DNA from: Xanthomonas sp. XNM01
GTDB lineage: Bacteria; Pseudomonadota; Gammaproteobacteria; Xanthomonadales; Xanthomonadaceae
NCBI RefSeq assembly: GCF_014851915.1
Contig: NZ_JACVAP010000002.1
Span: 620,001-684,000, forward strand
Length of the DNA stretch: 64,000 bases
Reading direction: 5' to 3'
In this document: positions 29,837 to 41,738 of the stretch, in pieces
Numbering within the stretch: position 1 is the first letter of the stretch
Layout: each line of letters starts with the position of its first letter
Position numbers and translations under genes: made by a program
Notes under the pieces: generated by a model
What the model saw: only the letters and a program-made list of their open reading frames with translations
What the model was told of the DNA's origin: nothing
The model's database searches: none

Positions 29837-29853
29837 TAAACACATCCAGTCAA
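29826..29853 (-). promoter_or_regulatory. Sigma-70 promoter of the YtrA/ABC operon
   Basis: On the minus strand TTGACT (29853-29848), a 16-base spacer, and TATAGT (29831-29826). The region is AT-rich against a GC-rich background. The -10 lies inside the dyad operator. The first ATG downstream is at 29788. Confidence 0.7.
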
Positions 29854-29908
29854 CTGTCCAGCCACCCAACCAATGGCCTAGTCCCACAATCCCTCAGGAG
29901 CGCCCCGG

Positions 29909-30481
29909 ATGAATTTCTTCAAGTGTCTGATCGTCATTGCGATTTCGGCCTCGGCGGCGATGCCGGCCGTCGCCGCCGGCCCGGCTGGCGTGCTGGACGG
30001 TATCCGCCTGCGGCCGCTGGCGGGCGATACGTCCGTGGATCTGGCCACGCGCCACAGGGGCCAGGTGCTGCTGGTGGTCAATACCGCGAGCAAGTGCGGC
30101 TTCACGCCCCAGTACGAAGGGCTGGAGGCGCTGCAGCAGCGCTTTGCCGGGAAAGGGTTTTCGGTGCTCGGCTTTCCGTCCAACGACTTCAAGGGCCAGG
30201 AGCCGGGCAGCGAAGCGGAGATCCAGGAGTTCTGCACGCTGACCTATGGGGTCAAGTTCCCGATGTACGAGAAGCTGCACGTGACCGGTGCGCAGACCGC
30301 GCCGCTGTACCAGCGGCTGCAGGCGGCGACCGGAACCGCGCCGGGCTGGAATTTCCACAAGTACCTGGTGGCACGGGACGGGCGCGTGGTCGGCAACTGG
30401 CCGAGCAAGGTCAAGCCCGATGATCCGGCGCTGGTGGCGGCGATCGAACGCGAGCTGAAGGCCCCCGCACCCGCGCGCTGA
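29909..30481 (+). CDS. Glutathione peroxidase-like protein, exported
   Basis: Thiol peroxidase of the Gpx family (in bacteria usually thioredoxin-dependent). The 190-residue protein has a Sec signal peptide (MNFFKCLIVIAISASAAMPAVAA). The peroxidatic Cys63 is in NTASKCGFTPQYEGLE, followed by GFPSNDFKGQEPG with the catalytic Gln. The later WNFHKYLV supplies the Trp and Asn of the catalytic tetrad. It carries Cys, not selenocysteine. The export signal indicates a periplasmic peroxide defence role. It is divergent from the YtrA operon. Confidence 0.9.
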   Translation: MNFFKCLIVIAISASAAMPAVAAGPAGVLDGIRLRPLAGDTSVDLATRHRGQVLLVVNTASKCGFTPQYEGLEALQQRFAGKGFSVLGFPSNDFKGQEPGSEAEIQEFCTLTYGVKFPMYEKLHVTGAQTAPLYQRLQAATGTAPGWNFHKYLVARDGRVVGNWPSKVKPDDPALVAAIERELKAPAPAR

Positions 30482-30600
30482 ACCCGGCTGCGGCGCACAT
30501 CGCCGCTCAGCCACGGACCGCCCTGGATCGGCCGCCGCATGCGACAATGCGGCGGTTCCGGCCAGGCCGGAGACGACGATCCAATTCCGGGAAGCAACAG

Positions 30601-31533
30601 ATGAACAACCGCGTGCGTGGCGCGATGGCGTCGCTGATGATGGGAGCAAGCATGATGGCAGGAGTGGCTGTGGCACAGGACAAGACCGTACTTGCGACCG
30701 AGAAGGACAAGGTCAGCTACGCGATCGGCCTCGACGTGGCGCGCTCGTTCGAGCCGATCGCCCAGGACATCGACGTGGCCGCGCTCGAGCGCGCCGTCGG
30801 CAACGCGCTGGCCGGCAAGGAACCGCTGCAGTCCGAAGAGCAGGCCCGTGCGACCGATGCAGCGCTGCGTACCGCGCTGGCGGCCCGTTCTGGCCAGCGC
30901 GTGCCGGGCATGGCGCCTGGCAGCGAGCCGCAGGCGCCGTCCAAGGACCAGGTCGGTCTGCTGGTCGGCGACCGCATGGTCGGACCGTCGCTGCAGCCGC
31001 TGAAGGACGACATCGATCCGGCGGTGCTGTTCCAGGCCGTGCGCACCGCGCTGGCCAAGGGCACGCCGCTGCTGAACGAGCAGGAGGCCATGGCCACCCT
31101 GCAGGCGTTCATGACCCGCAAGCAGTCGGCGGTCGGCGACAAGAACCGCGCCGACGGTGCGGCGTTCCTGGCCGAGAACGGCAAGCAGAAGGGCGTGATC
31201 ACCACGCCGTCGGGCCTGCAGTACCAGGTCCTGCGCGAGGGCAGCGGCCAGCGCCCGGTCGCCAGCGACACCGTGCGCGTGAACTACGAAGGCAAGCTGC
31301 TGGACGGCACCGTGTTCGACAGCTCCTACGCGCGTGGCGAGGCGATCGAGTTCGGCCTGGGCCAGGTCATCCGCGGCTGGACCGAAGGCGTGAGCCTGAT
31401 GCCGGTCGGCGCGAAGTACCGCTTCTGGATCCCGTCCGACCTGGCCTACGGCCCGAACGGCGCGCCGGGCGGCAAGATCGGTCCGAACGCGACCCTGACC
31501 TTCGACGTCGAGCTGCTGGGCATCGCCCCGTAA
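30601..31533 (+). CDS. FKBP-type peptidyl-prolyl isomerase (Mip/FkpA-like)
   Basis: Periplasmic prolyl isomerase and chaperone of 310 residues, with a signal peptide (cut near GVAVA-QDKT). It has two successive FKBP_N dimerisation modules: DKVSYAIGLDVARSFEPIAQDIDVAALERAV (about residues 38-100) and KDQVGLLVGDRMVGPSLQPLKDDIDPAVLFQAV (about 118-180). A C-terminal FKBP catalytic domain follows (about 200-310), containing VNYEGKLLDGTVFDSSYARG and WIPSDLAYGPNGAPGGKIGPNATLTFDVELL. The tandem N-terminal modules are longer than in Legionella Mip. Confidence 0.9.
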   Translation: MNNRVRGAMASLMMGASMMAGVAVAQDKTVLATEKDKVSYAIGLDVARSFEPIAQDIDVAALERAVGNALAGKEPLQSEEQARATDAALRTALAARSGQRVPGMAPGSEPQAPSKDQVGLLVGDRMVGPSLQPLKDDIDPAVLFQAVRTALAKGTPLLNEQEAMATLQAFMTRKQSAVGDKNRADGAAFLAENGKQKGVITTPSGLQYQVLREGSGQRPVASDTVRVNYEGKLLDGTVFDSSYARGEAIEFGLGQVIRGWTEGVSLMPVGAKYRFWIPSDLAYGPNGAPGGKIGPNATLTFDVELLGIAP

Positions 31534-31582
31534 GCAGGAGCAGGGCCGTGTCCGTGACGATGTCTTCCGGCCCGCAGCGGCG

Positions 31583-31816
31583 GTGGCGCGCGTGAGCGCC
31601 GCCACCGATCCGCTCGAGCTGCGCCTGGTCGAACTGGAAACCAGGCTCGCATTCCAGGAGCAGGCGCTCGGCGAGATGAGCGAGGCGCTGGCCGAGGCGC
31701 GGATGGAGCGCACCCGCAGCGATGCGTTGCTGCAGGCCGTGCTCGCCGATCTGCGTGGCCTGCGGGGCGCGCTGTATGCCGATTCCGGCGTCGAGCCGCC
31801 GCCGCCGCACTACTGA
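31583..31816 (+). CDS. slyX: SlyX-like coiled-coil protein
   Basis: A 77-residue protein beginning at a GTG; an in-frame GTG three codons later (31592) is equally possible. PLELRLVELETRLAFQEQALGEMSEALAEARMERTR is a continuous heptad coiled coil, and the tail ends VEPPPPHY; both are diagnostic of SlyX. Function is unknown in the family. SlyX genes are often next to FKBP isomerase genes, as here. Confidence 0.88.
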   Translation: MARVSAATDPLELRLVELETRLAFQEQALGEMSEALAEARMERTRSDALLQAVLADLRGLRGALYADSGVEPPPPHY

Positions 31817-31863
31817 GTGCGGCGCTCCCGTCCTTTCAACGTTTCCGTGTTGTCCCGCTTCGT

Positions 31864-32502
31864 ATGACCGATACCCTCCGCGATCAGCTGATGCACCTCG
31901 GCTTCAGGCCGGCCCCCAAGCCCGAGCGCAAGCCGGAGCGGCGGCCCGACGCGCGTCGTCCGGACGGCACCGGCAACAAGCGGCCGGGCGGGCAGGAGCG
32001 GAGTGGTCCGGGCGGCAAGCCCGGTCAGCCGCCAGCCGCGCAGGCGCGCGGTCCGCGCAAGGGTGGTGGCCGCGGTGCCGAGATGGACCTGGGCAAGGCC
32101 TTCGCCTTGCGCGCCGAGCAGGAAAAACGCGAGCGCATCGAGGCCGAGCAGCGCCGGCAGGAAGAGGCCCGGGTGCGCCGCGAGGCACGGGCAAAGCTCG
32201 ACGAGCTGCTGAAGGGCAAGGCGCTGAACGACCCGGCCGCCGAGATCGCACGGCATTTCGATTACGGCGGCAAGATCAAGCGTGTCTACGTCACCGAGGC
32301 GCAGCTCAAGGCGCTCAACGCCGGCGAGCTGGGCGTGGTGCAGAGCAATGGTCGCTATCTGCTGGTGACTGCCGACATGCTGGCGCAGGCCGAGACGGTC
32401 TTCGCGGCGGCCGTGGCGCTCAAGGTCGATCCGGACGCGCCGGTCGAGCAGCCGGCCTATTCCGATCCCAGGTTCCAGGTGCCGGACGACCTGGTCTGGT
32501 GA
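31864..32502 (+). CDS. DUF2058 (YaiL-like) nucleoprotein/polynucleotide-associated protein
   Basis: A 212-residue protein starting MTDTLRDQLMHLGF, the family N-terminus. A highly basic low-complexity region (about 18-70, Pro/Arg/Lys/Gly) follows, then a charged coiled coil (EQEKRERIEAEQRRQEEARVRREARAKLDELL) and the globular DUF2058 domain (about 120-212, IARHFDYGGKIKRVYVTEAQLKALNAGELGVV). The cytoplasmic role is unknown. It probably follows slyX in one transcript, with a 47-base gap. Confidence 0.88.
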   Translation: MTDTLRDQLMHLGFRPAPKPERKPERRPDARRPDGTGNKRPGGQERSGPGGKPGQPPAAQARGPRKGGGRGAEMDLGKAFALRAEQEKRERIEAEQRRQEEARVRREARAKLDELLKGKALNDPAAEIARHFDYGGKIKRVYVTEAQLKALNAGELGVVQSNGRYLLVTADMLAQAETVFAAAVALKVDPDAPVEQPAYSDPRFQVPDDLVW

Positions 32503-32509
32503 TCCGTGC

Positions 32510-32528
32510 GCCCGCCCTCCGGGCGGGC
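32510..32528 (+). terminator. GC hairpin after the DUF2058 gene
   Basis: GCCCGCCC, loop TCC, GGGCGGGC, 7 bases after the stop codon. There is no U-tract, so termination is probable rather than certain. The rest of the 271-base gap before the convergent amidohydrolase gene shows nothing recognisable. Confidence 0.5.
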
Positions 32529-32773
32529 TGCGTCCGTGCTCTTGGCACGTGTCGCTTCGCCGGCTTTCATGGCTGATGCCTGCGGCTGCGTCCGCTTGCA
32601 TGGCACCGGCAATGCCACATTCAATCCAGCCGCGTTGCCATGCGCCTGCACGCACCGGGGCACCGTTGTGCGCGCATGACCAGGGCGCACGCAGGGGCGG
32701 TGGCTGCCGCGGTCGCTCCAGCCGTCGATGGGCCTCCGGGACACGCCGCGATGGCGCGCCCCGGAAGTCATGC

Positions 32774-34141
32774 CTACTCGGCGTGCACCTGGTAGCCGGC
32801 GACCGGGCCGGCGACCTGCTGCCCCGCCTGCCAGACCGCTTCGATGCTGCGCGTGTTGCGGATGTCGGCCAGCGGATCGGCCGACAGCACGACGAAGTCG
32901 GCGCGCCTGCCGGCCGCGAGCACGCCGCGGTCGTCCAGGCCCAGCAGTGCCGCCGCATCGGCAGTGGCGGTGCGCAGGGCCTGCCGCGGGGTGAAGCCGG
33001 CCTGGATCATCAGTTCCAGTTCGCGATGCTCGGCCACGCCGATCACCCGCTGCGGCATCGCTCCCGAATCGGTGCCGAAACCGATCCGGACGCCGGCCTC
33101 GTGCAACGCCTTGAGGTTGGCCAGGTTGGTGGCCACGGCGCGGCGTGGCGCGTCGGCCTTGCCGAGCTGCTCGCGCCGCCAGCCGGGGTCGGCGATGCGA
33201 GCACGCATCGCCGGCGGCAGCGCATTGGCCACGAACGGATCCTGCAGCCATCCGGGATGTTCGGCATACAGGTAGTTCGCCTCGTCGATGTTGACCGTCG
33301 GCACGTACCAGGTGCCGTGCCGTTTCATCGCGGCGATGAATGCGGCATCGACAGGCCGGTCGCGCACGCCGTGGGCGATGATGTCCAGCCCGTGCGTGAC
33401 CAGGTCGCGCGCCGGCTCGAGGTCGTGGATGTGTGCGGCGACCTTCAGTTCATGGCGGTGCGCCTCGTCGATCGCGGCGCGGTAGACCTCGGGCGTCATC
33501 GGCGGGAAGCGGCCGCCGAGGTCGTCGACCCACAGCTTGATCAGGTCGACGCCGGCCTCGGCCTGGCTGCGGACGGCGGCGCGCGCCGCCTCGGCCGTGG
33601 CCGGGCGCGGCATCGGATCCTGCTCCAGCCCCATGATCGCGGCCGGGGGTGCGCCTTGCGGTGCGCCGATCCCGGGCCCGGCACCGAGCAGTTGCGCGCC
33701 CAGGCGCGGCGCGTCGGACACCCGTGCGCGGATCGCGTAGAAATCGGGTCCGTTCATGCCCAGCGCGGTCACCGTGGTGATGCCGTAGGCCTGGAACTGG
33801 CGCAGGTCGCGCAGCACCACCTCCTGCGTGTAGAAGCGGTCGCCATGTTCGGTGCCGGAGGTGTTGCCCACGTGCGAATGGTCGCTGACCAGGCCTGGCA
33901 CCAGATGGCATCCGGCGTAGCTGTGGCGCACGGCATCAGCGGGGATCTCGATCGTGCCGGCCGCGCCGATTGCCTGGATGACGCCATCGCGCAGCAGCAT
34001 GGTCACCTGGCCCAGATCCTCGCGGCCATCGAACACGCGTGCGCCTTCGATCGCGATGGTCGTAGCGTGGGCGCCGCCGGACGGCAGCAGCGCAATGCCT
34101 GCGAGCAGCAGGGGCGGGAGCAGGCGGGCGTGGAGCCGCAT
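32774..34141 (-). CDS. Secreted amidohydrolase-family protein
   Basis: A metal-dependent hydrolase of about 455 residues with a signal peptide (MRLHARLLPPLLLAGIALLPSGGAHA). Metal-binding elements are H88-x-H90 in SDHSHVG, a candidate carboxylated lysine in VDLIKLWVDD, histidines in VAAHIHD and IIAHGVRD, and the aspartate of GFGTDSG. These match the imidazolonepropionase/prolidase-like branch of the amidohydrolase superfamily. The start at 34141 is preferred over 34153 because GGAGGT lies 6 bases before it. The substrate, possibly dipeptides or N-acyl compounds, is unknown. Confidence 0.83.
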   Translation of the reverse strand: MRLHARLLPPLLLAGIALLPSGGAHATTIAIEGARVFDGREDLGQVTMLLRDGVIQAIGAAGTIEIPADAVRHSYAGCHLVPGLVSDHSHVGNTSGTEHGDRFYTQEVVLRDLRQFQAYGITTVTALGMNGPDFYAIRARVSDAPRLGAQLLGAGPGIGAPQGAPPAAIMGLEQDPMPRPATAEAARAAVRSQAEAGVDLIKLWVDDLGGRFPPMTPEVYRAAIDEAHRHELKVAAHIHDLEPARDLVTHGLDIIAHGVRDRPVDAAFIAAMKRHGTWYVPTVNIDEANYLYAEHPGWLQDPFVANALPPAMRARIADPGWRREQLGKADAPRRAVATNLANLKALHEAGVRIGFGTDSGAMPQRVIGVAEHRELELMIQAGFTPRQALRTATADAAALLGLDDRGVLAAGRRADFVVLSADPLADIRNTRSIEAVWQAGQQVAGPVAGYQVHAE

Positions 34142-34249
34142 CGATACCTCCATCGTTCAGCGGGATGTCGCCGGCAGGATAGCGGTGCGCGGATGACCGC
34201 AAGGTGGCGACGCTTGCCGGCGACCTGCGCGCGCCGCTAGCCTTGCGCC

Positions 34250-34978
34250 ATGAACATCTCGCCGATCCGCCTGTTGATCCATGGAGCATCCGGCCGCATG
34301 GGCCAGGCATTGCTGCGCCTGGCCGCCGAGGCGCCCGCGCAGTGGCAGGTGGTCGCCGCGGTGAACCGGCGAGCGCCTGCGCAGCGCGTGGTGGAGGGTG
34401 TGGCGTTCTTCGCCGCGTCCGAGCTGTCGGCGGTGCCGCCGTTCGATGTCGCCATCGACTTCAGCCTGCCCGAGGGCTTCGATCCGGTGCTGGCGCTGTG
34501 CGTGCAGCGCGGCCGGCCGCTGGTGTCGGGAACCACCGGTCTGGAGCCGGCCCAGCGTGAGGCGCTGGCTGCGGCGGCGACGCGGATCCCGTTGCTGTGG
34601 GCCTCCAATTTCAGCGTAGGCGTGGCTGCCTTGACCGAGCTTGTCGAGCGCGCTGCCGGCGCGCTGCCGGGCTGGGACTGCGACATCGTCGAGTCGCACC
34701 ACGTGCACAAGAAGGACGCGCCTTCCGGCACCGCCCTGAGCCTGGGCGAAGCCGCGCAGAGCGGCGGCGCGACCCCGCGGTACGCCAGCCTGCGCGCCGG
34801 CGACATCGTCGGCGAGCACCTGGTCCAGTTCGCCGGGCAGGGCGAGCGGATCGAGCTGGTGCACCGGGCGACCAGCCGCGACGTGTTCGCGCGCGGCGCG
34901 TTGCAGGCCGCGACCCGCCTGAACGGACGCGCCCCCGGCGCGCACACGCTGCGCGGGCTGCTGTTCGATCCTGCCTGA
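34250..34978 (+). CDS. dapB: 4-hydroxy-tetrahydrodipicolinate reductase
   Basis: NAD(P)H-dependent step of the diaminopimelate/lysine pathway. The 242-residue protein has the nucleotide loop IHGASGRMGQALL, SGTTGLEPAQ, the DapB signature ESHHVHKKDAPSGTAL with the catalytic His/Lys, and AGDIVGEHLV. It is slightly shorter than E. coli DapB (273), mainly in the central region. The start ATG at 34250 follows a short 108-base gap from the divergent amidohydrolase gene. It opens the dapB-carA-carB-greA-rpfE-recJ block. Confidence 0.93.
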   Translation: MNISPIRLLIHGASGRMGQALLRLAAEAPAQWQVVAAVNRRAPAQRVVEGVAFFAASELSAVPPFDVAIDFSLPEGFDPVLALCVQRGRPLVSGTTGLEPAQREALAAAATRIPLLWASNFSVGVAALTELVERAAGALPGWDCDIVESHHVHKKDAPSGTALSLGEAAQSGGATPRYASLRAGDIVGEHLVQFAGQGERIELVHRATSRDVFARGALQAATRLNGRAPGAHTLRGLLFDPA

Positions 34979-35045
34979 ACGCATGAACGGCCGTTCCCTT
35001 TTCGGGGGCGCGCCGGTACAATTCTCGCTCGCCTGTACACCCACG

Positions 35046-35081
35046 CCCCGGACCGGAGAAAGACCGAGTCCGCGGTTTTTT
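35046..35081 (+). promoter_or_regulatory. Candidate transcription attenuator in the carA leader
   Basis: CCCCGGAC (35046-35053) pairs with GTCCGCGG (35068-35075) with one mismatch, immediately followed by six T residues (35076-35081). It lies 68 bases upstream of the carA start and so resembles an intrinsic terminator inside the leader rather than after dapB. Pyrimidine- or arginine-responsive control is inferred from the gene, not shown. Confidence 0.5.
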
Positions 35082-35149
35082 GCAGCCCCGATCCGGGCAG
35101 CCGGAGCGGCGGTGGCGAAGCAGGGCTCCTCCATTCCAGGGCGAACGAC

Positions 35150-36286
35150 GTGACCCATACCGCAATCCTTGTCCTCGAAGACGGCACCGTGTTCGAGGGC
35201 GATTCCGTAGGCGCCAGCGGCCTGTCCGTCGGCGAGGTGGTGTTCAACACCGCGATGACCGGCTACCAGGAAATCCTGACCGATCCCTCCTACGCCCGAC
35301 AGCTGGTCACGTTGACCTATCCGCACATCGGCAACACCGGCTGCACCGACCAGGACGACGAGGCCGCACAGGTCTGGGCCTCGGGCCTGATCGTACGCGA
35401 CGTGCCGCGCCGTCCCAGCAACTGGCGCAGCCAGGCCTCGCTGCAGGACTGGATGACCACGCGCGGCGTGGTCGGCATCGCCGGCATCGACACCCGCAAG
35501 CTGACCCGCATCCTGCGCGAGAAGGGCGCCCAGAACGGCGCGCTGCTGGCGGTCGAGCCAGGCCAGGTGCCGGACGTGGAGCAGGCGCTGGAAGCGGCGC
35601 GCAAGTTCCCCGGCCTGAAGGGCATGGACCTGGCCAAGGTCGTCTCGACCGACAAGGCCTATCCGTGGCGCGACGGCCAGCTGGACCTGGACGACAACGC
35701 CTTCGTCCAGGCCGAGCCGAAGTTCAAGGTCGTGGCCTACGACTACGGCGTGAAGCTCAACATCCTGCGCATGCTGGCCGAACGCGGCTGCGAGGTCACC
35801 GTGGTGCCGGCGCAGACCCCGGCGGCCGAGGTGCTGGCGATGCAGCCCGATGGCGTGTTCCTGTCCAATGGCCCGGGCGATCCGGCGCCGTGCGACTACG
35901 CGATCACCGCGATCCGCGAGTTCATCGCGAAGAAGATCCCGACCTTCGGCATCTGCCTGGGCCACCAGCTGCTGGCGCTGGCCGCCGGCGCGCAGACGGT
36001 CAAGATGGGCCATGGCCACCATGGCGCCAACCATCCGGTCCAGGACCTGGACAGCGGCCGGGTGATGATCACCTCGCAGAACCACGGATTCGCGGTCGAC
36101 GAGACCTCGCTGCCGGCCAACGTGCGCGTGACCCATCGCTCGCTGTTCGACGGCACCAACCAGGGCATCGAGCTGACCGATGCGCCGGCCTTCAGCTTCC
36201 AGGGCCACCCGGAAGCCTCGCCGGGACCGCACGATGTGGCCCCGCTGTTCGACCGCTTCGTCGCCCTGATCGAGCGCGGCGCGTGA
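35150..36286 (+). CDS. carA: Carbamoyl-phosphate synthase small subunit
   Basis: Glutaminase subunit that supplies ammonia to CarB for arginine and pyrimidine synthesis. The 378-residue protein starts at GTG ([17 protein letters not shown]). Visible features are [17 protein letters not shown], the nucleophile cysteine in [13 protein letters not shown], and the histidine of [11 protein letters not shown]. The stop codon overlaps the GTG start of the next small ORF, giving GTGA. Length and motifs are normal. Confidence 0.96.
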   Translation: MTHTAILVLEDGTVFEGDSVGASGLSVGEVVFNTAMTGYQEILTDPSYARQLVTLTYPHIGNTGCTDQDDEAAQVWASGLIVRDVPRRPSNWRSQASLQDWMTTRGVVGIAGIDTRKLTRILREKGAQNGALLAVEPGQVPDVEQALEAARKFPGLKGMDLAKVVSTDKAYPWRDGQLDLDDNAFVQAEPKFKVVAYDYGVKLNILRMLAERGCEVTVVPAQTPAAEVLAMQPDGVFLSNGPGDPAPCDYAITAIREFIAKKIPTFGICLGHQLLALAAGAQTVKMGHGHHGANHPVQDLDSGRVMITSQNHGFAVDETSLPANVRVTHRSLFDGTNQGIELTDAPAFSFQGHPEASPGPHDVAPLFDRFVALIERGA

Positions 36287-36990
36287 GGCGCAGGCTGCCT
36301 GCGCTGTGCGTGCTGCTGGCCGGCCTGGTGCCGGTGGCGCACGCGTCGGCGCAGGACGCACCCGCCGTGTCCGACGCGCAGATCGCGCGCATGGCCGAGC
36401 TGGTCGGGCAGACGCTGCCGCTGCACGTGGTGCTCGACGCGGTCGTCGCCGGCGACCCGCAGTGGCCGTTCCAGGACCGTCCCGAGGTGGTCGACGCCAC
36501 GCAGCTGGCCTGCGTGCGCGGCGAGATGGGATCCACCCAGCTGGCCGCGCTGCTGGACAGGCGCGTGCGTACCTATGCGCGCAGCCATGCGGCGCGCATG
36601 CCGGGCGATATGGAACTGCTCGAAGGCGGCGGCGCGCGGCTGTTCTCGAAGATCATGCTGGCCGGCATGGCGACCCAGACCGACGGCATCGAGAGCGAAG
36701 CGCCCGAAGCACTGATCGCGCAGGCCACGCCGCAGGACTTCGCGGCGATGTTCGAACTGTTCCGCGACGCCCAGTACGGCCCGCTGCGCGAACTGCTCGG
36801 GTTTCCCGCGCACAGCATCGACATGGAGCAGGGCGAGGCGACCGGCCGCGCGGTCGGCGCCACCTTCCTGATCCCGATGATGATGGACGCCTTCACCCGC
36901 TGCCAGGTGCCGATGTCGGTCCTGACCGGCGCCGGCGCTGCCGGCGACGATGCACGGAAAAGCAAGACCAAGCCGGGCGGCAGCCACTGA
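36283..36990 (+). CDS. Periplasmic protein of unknown function between carA and carB
   Basis: A 235-residue protein starting at a GTG that overlaps the carA stop (GTGA), so it is translationally coupled. It begins [25 protein letters not shown], a Sec signal peptide. The mature part is helical, with [29 protein letters not shown], two cysteines (TQLACVRGE and FTRCQVP) and a Lys/Gly tail. I recognise no domain; there is slight resemblance to DUF2059-like helical proteins. It has no evident tie to carbamoyl phosphate. Confidence 0.8.
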   Translation: MRRRLPALCVLLAGLVPVAHASAQDAPAVSDAQIARMAELVGQTLPLHVVLDAVVAGDPQWPFQDRPEVVDATQLACVRGEMGSTQLAALLDRRVRTYARSHAARMPGDMELLEGGGARLFSKIMLAGMATQTDGIESEAPEALIAQATPQDFAAMFELFRDAQYGPLRELLGFPAHSIDMEQGEATGRAVGATFLIPMMMDAFTRCQVPMSVLTGAGAAGDDARKSKTKPGGSH

Positions 36991-37075
36991 GCGCGCCCGA
37001 CGCCGCAGCCCCACTCCCTCCTGATCGACCGCGTGCGATCACCCCGGTCCACGCCGTACAGACGTAGAGAAGAAC

Positions 37076-40314
<3,239 letters not shown>

Positions 40315-40318
<4 letters not shown>

Positions 40319-40791
40319 GGGCACCGATGACGTTGAAGGGCGCGCAGCGCCTGCGCGAGGAGCTGGATCACCTGAAGGGCGTCAAGCGCCCCGAGGTGAT
40401 CGCCGCGATCGCCGAGGCCCGCGGCCACGGCGATCTGAAGGAGAACGCCGAGTACCACGCCGCGCGCGAGCAGCAGGGTTTCATCGAAGGCCGCATCAAG
40501 CAGCTGGAAAGCGAGCTCTCACACGCCGACCTGATCGACGTGAGCAAGCTCAACGCCGGCAGCAAGGTGGTGTTCGGCGCGACCGTGACCCTGGCCGACG
40601 TCGAGACCGATGAAGAGGTCCGCTACCAGATCGTCGGCGACCTCGAGGCCGACATCAAGCAGGGGCTGATCGCGATCTCCTCGCCGGTGGCGCGTGCGCT
40701 GATCGGCAAGGAAGAGGGCGATGCGATCGTCATCGACGCGCCGGGCGGCAAGCGCGAGTACGAGATCGCCGGCGTGAGCTACGCCGGCTGA
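40315..40791 (+). CDS. greA: Transcription elongation factor GreA
   Basis: Binds the RNA polymerase secondary channel and stimulates cleavage of backtracked RNA. The 158-residue protein has an N-terminal coiled coil ([55 protein letters not shown]), including the acidic tip D-L-K-E-N-A-E-Y, and a C-terminal FKBP-like domain ([27 protein letters not shown]). The ATG at 40315 overlaps the carB stop. An alternative ATG at 40327 (MTLKGAQ) matches the family start even better. Confidence 0.96.
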
Positions 40792-40796
40792 CGCCG

Positions 40797-41738
40797 ATGA
40801 GCCGCATGCTGTTGCTGCTGCCGGAGCGCGCGCGCCTGGCCGGCCCGCTGCCTGCGGTGGTGGCCACCGCGCTCGGCCGCGGCGCCCAGACCGGTGCCGC
40901 GGCCGGTACCCGCGCGCAGCTGCAACGTCATTTCCGCCTGCTGCCGGCGCACTGGCCGGTCGCGGCGCTGACCCGCCAGATGGATGCCGGCGACGCGGGC
41001 GACGCATGCTGGCTGCGTGCCGATCCCGCCTACGTCGCGCCGGAGATGAACGGTGCGCGGCTGCTCGGCTGGAGCGAAGGCCTGGGCGTGGATGCCGACG
41101 ACGTGCGCGAGCTGCTGCCGGCGCTGCGTCCGCTGTTCGGCGATGCCGGCTTCGCGCTGGACTCGCCGCATCCGGCGCGCTGGTACCTGCGGCTGCCGGC
41201 GGGCACGGTGCTGCCGGCGCTGCCCGACCCGGGCGATGCGGTCGGCGCCGACCTGTTCGCGGCGATGCCGCAGGGCAGCGATCCGGCCGCCCGCCGCTGG
41301 CGTGCGCTGATGACCGAAGTGCAGGTGACCCTGCACCAGCACCCGCGCAACCGGGTGCGTGCGGCCGCCGGCCGGCCGGCGATCAACGCGCTCTGGTTCT
41401 GGGGTGCGGGACGCATGCCCGATGCGGTCGACAGCGACCTGCGCCATCTGCGCAGCCCCGATCCCACGCTGCGTGCGCTGGCCAACGCGGCCGGCGTGGC
41501 GCTGGACAGCGAAACCGGCAACGGCCGCGGCACCGGCGACAGCCTGGTCGACCTGCGCCATCTGCGCGGGGTCGAGCCGTTCGCGGGCCAGGCGCTGATG
41601 CCGCTGCTGGATGCGCTGGCGCGCGGCGAGATCGACCAGCTCCGTCTGGACTTCGAGGACGGCCTGCTGATCGACCTGCGCCAGGCGCAGCGACGCTGGC
41701 GGTTCTGGCGCCGTCCGTTGCCCGATCTGGGCGTCTGA
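40797..41738 (+). CDS. rpfE: RpfE-type regulatory/conserved protein
   Basis: A 313-residue protein of the group annotated as RpfE in Xanthomonas, recognised mainly by position between greA and recJ. In Xanthomonas rpfE mutations alter virulence-factor production, but the biochemical role is unknown; some members are labelled cofactor-independent phosphoglycerate mutase-like. Typical blocks are LTEVQVTLHQHPRNRVRAAAGRPAINALWFWGAGRMP and ALARGEIDQLRLDFEDGLLIDLR. No catalytic motif can be pointed out. Its stop overlaps the recJ start by one base (TGATG). Confidence 0.78.
   Translation: MSRMLLLLPERARLAGPLPAVVATALGRGAQTGAAAGTRAQLQRHFRLLPAHWPVAALTRQMDAGDAGDACWLRADPAYVAPEMNGARLLGWSEGLGVDADDVRELLPALRPLFGDAGFALDSPHPARWYLRLPAGTVLPALPDPGDAVGADLFAAMPQGSDPAARRWRALMTEVQVTLHQHPRNRVRAAAGRPAINALWFWGAGRMPDAVDSDLRHLRSPDPTLRALANAAGVALDSETGNGRGTGDSLVDLRHLRGVEPFAGQALMPLLDALARGEIDQLRLDFEDGLLIDLRQAQRRWRFWRRPLPDLGV

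Noticed and set aside
40797-41738. Phosphoglycerate mutase function for the gene before recJ
   Set aside because: I see no phosphoserine/metal motif of iPGM or the RHG motif of dPGM; position and length fit RpfE better.
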